Assembly (NCBI GenBank): GCA_018668635.1
Contig: JABJCN010000043.1
Coordinates: forward strand, 1 to 36,847
Direction of reading: 5' to 3'
Length of the DNA: 36,847 bases
Source of the DNA: Opitutia bacterium
Lineage (GTDB): Bacteria > Verrucomicrobiota > Verrucomicrobiia > Opitutales > JABJCN01
Within the stretch, counting starts at the first letter, position 1; every line of letters starts with the position of its first letter. The notes beneath the pieces are model-generated. The model did not search any database. It had not been told where the DNA came from and saw only the letters and a list, made by a program, of their open reading frames with translations. Both the position numbers and the translations under genes were made by a program. Below, in pieces: positions 35,767 through 36,847 of the stretch.

Positions 35767-36279
35767 ATGACTCCCATTCTCTCTCAGGCAGTAAATTTTT
35801 GGGAGAATTTAAAACCCCAGTACCTTTGGCTGGCTGGACTAATCTTACTGGGAATCGTTATATTTTGGGCTATTGGCCGGCGAAGCAAACGTACCTTGAC
35901 AGTCACTAGCTCGGATGAATCTCTGCGCGTAAAAATATCCGTCACCGGGTTGGAGGACCTTCTTAGAATGGCATGCGGAAGTTATCCTCAAATTGAAAGT
36001 CCAAAGACTCGAATCGTGATCGATGGAGAAAATCGGGTGTGTCCGCATGTTGAGTTCTCCATTGCGGCGGACTCTGATCGGGAAAAAATTCAGGAGGAAT
36101 TAAGAAAACGCATTGAGGAGACCCTCTCAAAACATCTGGGCAAGGGACAGATCGGAGACATAGAATTCACCGTGGCAGGGTTCGATGCCAGAAACAGTTC
36201 CAACCCCGAAGGTATTCTGGGGACAGAAAGCCCCATTATCCCGCCAACAATTTCCCCAAAGGACGATTCAAGGGACTAG
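35767..36279 (+). CDS. AmaP-like single-pass membrane protein (putative Asp23 anchor)
   Basis: The 170 residues have one transmembrane helix (YLWLAGLILLGIVIFWAIG, ~20-38), then a cytoplasmic alpha/beta domain resembling Asp23-type folds (LRVKISVTGLEDLLRMA, VEFSIAADSDREKIQEELRKRIEETLSKHLG, IEFTVAGFD), and a proline-rich tail. AmaP in Staphylococcus has a membrane helix pair and recruits Asp23, so the parallel is position and general layout, not firm homology. Its TAG stop shares the CTAG tetranucleotide (36276-36279) with the thiE stop on the other strand. Confidence 0.7.
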   Translation: MTPILSQAVNFWENLKPQYLWLAGLILLGIVIFWAIGRRSKRTLTVTSSDESLRVKISVTGLEDLLRMACGSYPQIESPKTRIVIDGENRVCPHVEFSIAADSDREKIQEELRKRIEETLSKHLGKGQIGDIEFTVAGFDARNSSNPEGILGTESPIIPPTISPKDDSRD

Positions 36280-36847
36280 GCGATTGCACGGACTGCCGCC
36301 ACGGTATCATCTGCACACAGGACTGCGGAAACAGCAACCAGACCATCGGCCCCTGCCTCACGAACCTCTGAGGCATTATCCAGTCCAATCCCCCCGATGC
36401 AGAAAAATGGGATCGGTGGACTCATGGCCCGGACCTGCCGGATAAGTTTCAAGCCCACCGCCTCGTAGTCCGGCTTTGTCCCCGTCGGAAAAACCGGTCC
36501 GACCGCAAAGTAGTCAAGTACTCCTGTCATCGCGATGGCGTCCTTTGCCTGCTCCTGCGAATGGGTGGAAAGGCCAAGAATCACATTCGGTCCGATACGG
36601 TCGCGTGCATCTCTTGGACAAACATCCTCCTGGCCAACATGAAGTCCAATCCCCGGAAAGGCCACTGCCAATTCAAGATCGTCATTTATAACAAGAGGGA
36701 CATTTCCCCCGTCAAATAGTGGCAGAATTCGCTCAAGCAGTTTCCGGCGTTCGTCGTGAGACTCCTTCTTCGCCCGTAGTTGCACAACCCCAGCTCCTCC
36801 TTTCAGTAGTGCCCGGCACTTGGTTTCCCAGTTTTTAGGATTAACAT
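36276..36847 (-). CDS. thiE: Thiamine-phosphate synthase (5' end beyond window)
   Basis: Couples HET-P carbinol phosphate pathway products (HMP-PP and THZ-P) into thiamine phosphate. The frame stays open to the right edge, so the start lies outside. Translating from the edge gives NPKNWETKCRALLKGGAGVV, then QLRAKK, the normal N-terminal region of ThiE, which shows that a GTG at 36785 is not the start. Further motifs are VINDDLELA, GLHVGQEDV, ILGLSTHS, YFAVGPVFPTGTKPD, and the phosphate loop IGGIGLDNASEVREAGADGLVAVSA. About 190 residues are visible of a usual ~210. Confidence 0.92.
   Translation of the reverse strand, partial: VNPKNWETKCRALLKGGAGVVQLRAKKESHDERRKLLERILPLFDGGNVPLVINDDLELAVAFPGIGLHVGQEDVCPRDARDRIGPNVILGLSTHSQEQAKDAIAMTGVLDYFAVGPVFPTGTKPDYEAVGLKLIRQVRAMSPPIPFFCIGGIGLDNASEVREAGADGLVAVSAVLCADDTVAAVRAIA

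Noticed and set aside
36276-36785. thiE starting at the GTG at 36785
   Set aside because: The frame continues upstream to the window edge with conserved ThiE residues (KGGAGVVQLR), so the real start is outside.
1-36847. CRISPR arrays, prophage, integrases, transposases or rRNA
   Set aside because: No regularly spaced repeats, integrase or transposase-like proteins or rRNA were seen. The only RNA gene recognised is tRNA-Leu.

Overview
The window is about 37 kb of densely packed bacterial chromosome. It has no prophage, insertion sequence or CRISPR array that I can see. The gene mix points to Verrucomicrobiota, probably an Opitutia/Puniceicoccales-type marine bacterium: a giant secreted LamG/LTD/CotH protein, a TonB receptor paired with a YfiR protein, a DksA/TraR-like protein with a decayed zinc finger, a YicC protein, and almost no Shine-Dalgarno sequences. 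This placement is an inference from gene content; there is no rRNA to confirm it.

Left end (1-4747, minus): one very large secreted CotH-type protein that runs off the window and starts with GTG. Next (4748-9279, plus): ileS, a DksA/TraR-like gene and lspA. The lspA gene appears to begin at a non-standard codon. Then (9308-16693, minus) comes a compact cluster read in the order peroxiredoxin, aconitase acnA, STAS protein, PP2C/SpoIIE-type phosphatase, trpB, yicC. It embeds a partner-switching signalling pair among metabolic genes. A divergent region with two inverted repeats separates peroxiredoxin from tyrS (16855-18036, plus).

Middle (18144-24718, minus): yraN, zwf, an OpcA-like G6PDH assembly gene and pgl form an oxidative pentose-phosphate operon that ends at a probable terminator. 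It is followed by a translationally coupled yfiR-like gene and TonB-dependent receptor. Plus-strand genes follow: a secreted protein of unknown function, a structured palindromic intergenic stretch, clpB, tRNA-Leu(UAG) and an FGE-fold lipoprotein.

Right end: on the minus strand, a VTT/DedA-like membrane protein, xseA, purC and purE (class II AIR-carboxylase-like, in the domain order of animal PAICS). On the plus strand, accB, accC, an Asp23-family gene and an AmaP-like membrane protein gene resemble the accBC-yqhY neighbourhood of Firmicutes. The window ends inside thiE (minus, 5' end missing).

Most of the window is conserved housekeeping sequence. The best leads are the loss of zinc cysteines in two neighbouring genes (ileS, dksA-like), the probable AUU start of lspA, the partner-switch pair inside the acnA/trpB cluster, the YfiR/TonB pair with no cyclase or kinase nearby, the structured element before clpB, and the accBC-Asp23-AmaP module. 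I did not find a clear new defence or mobile system.
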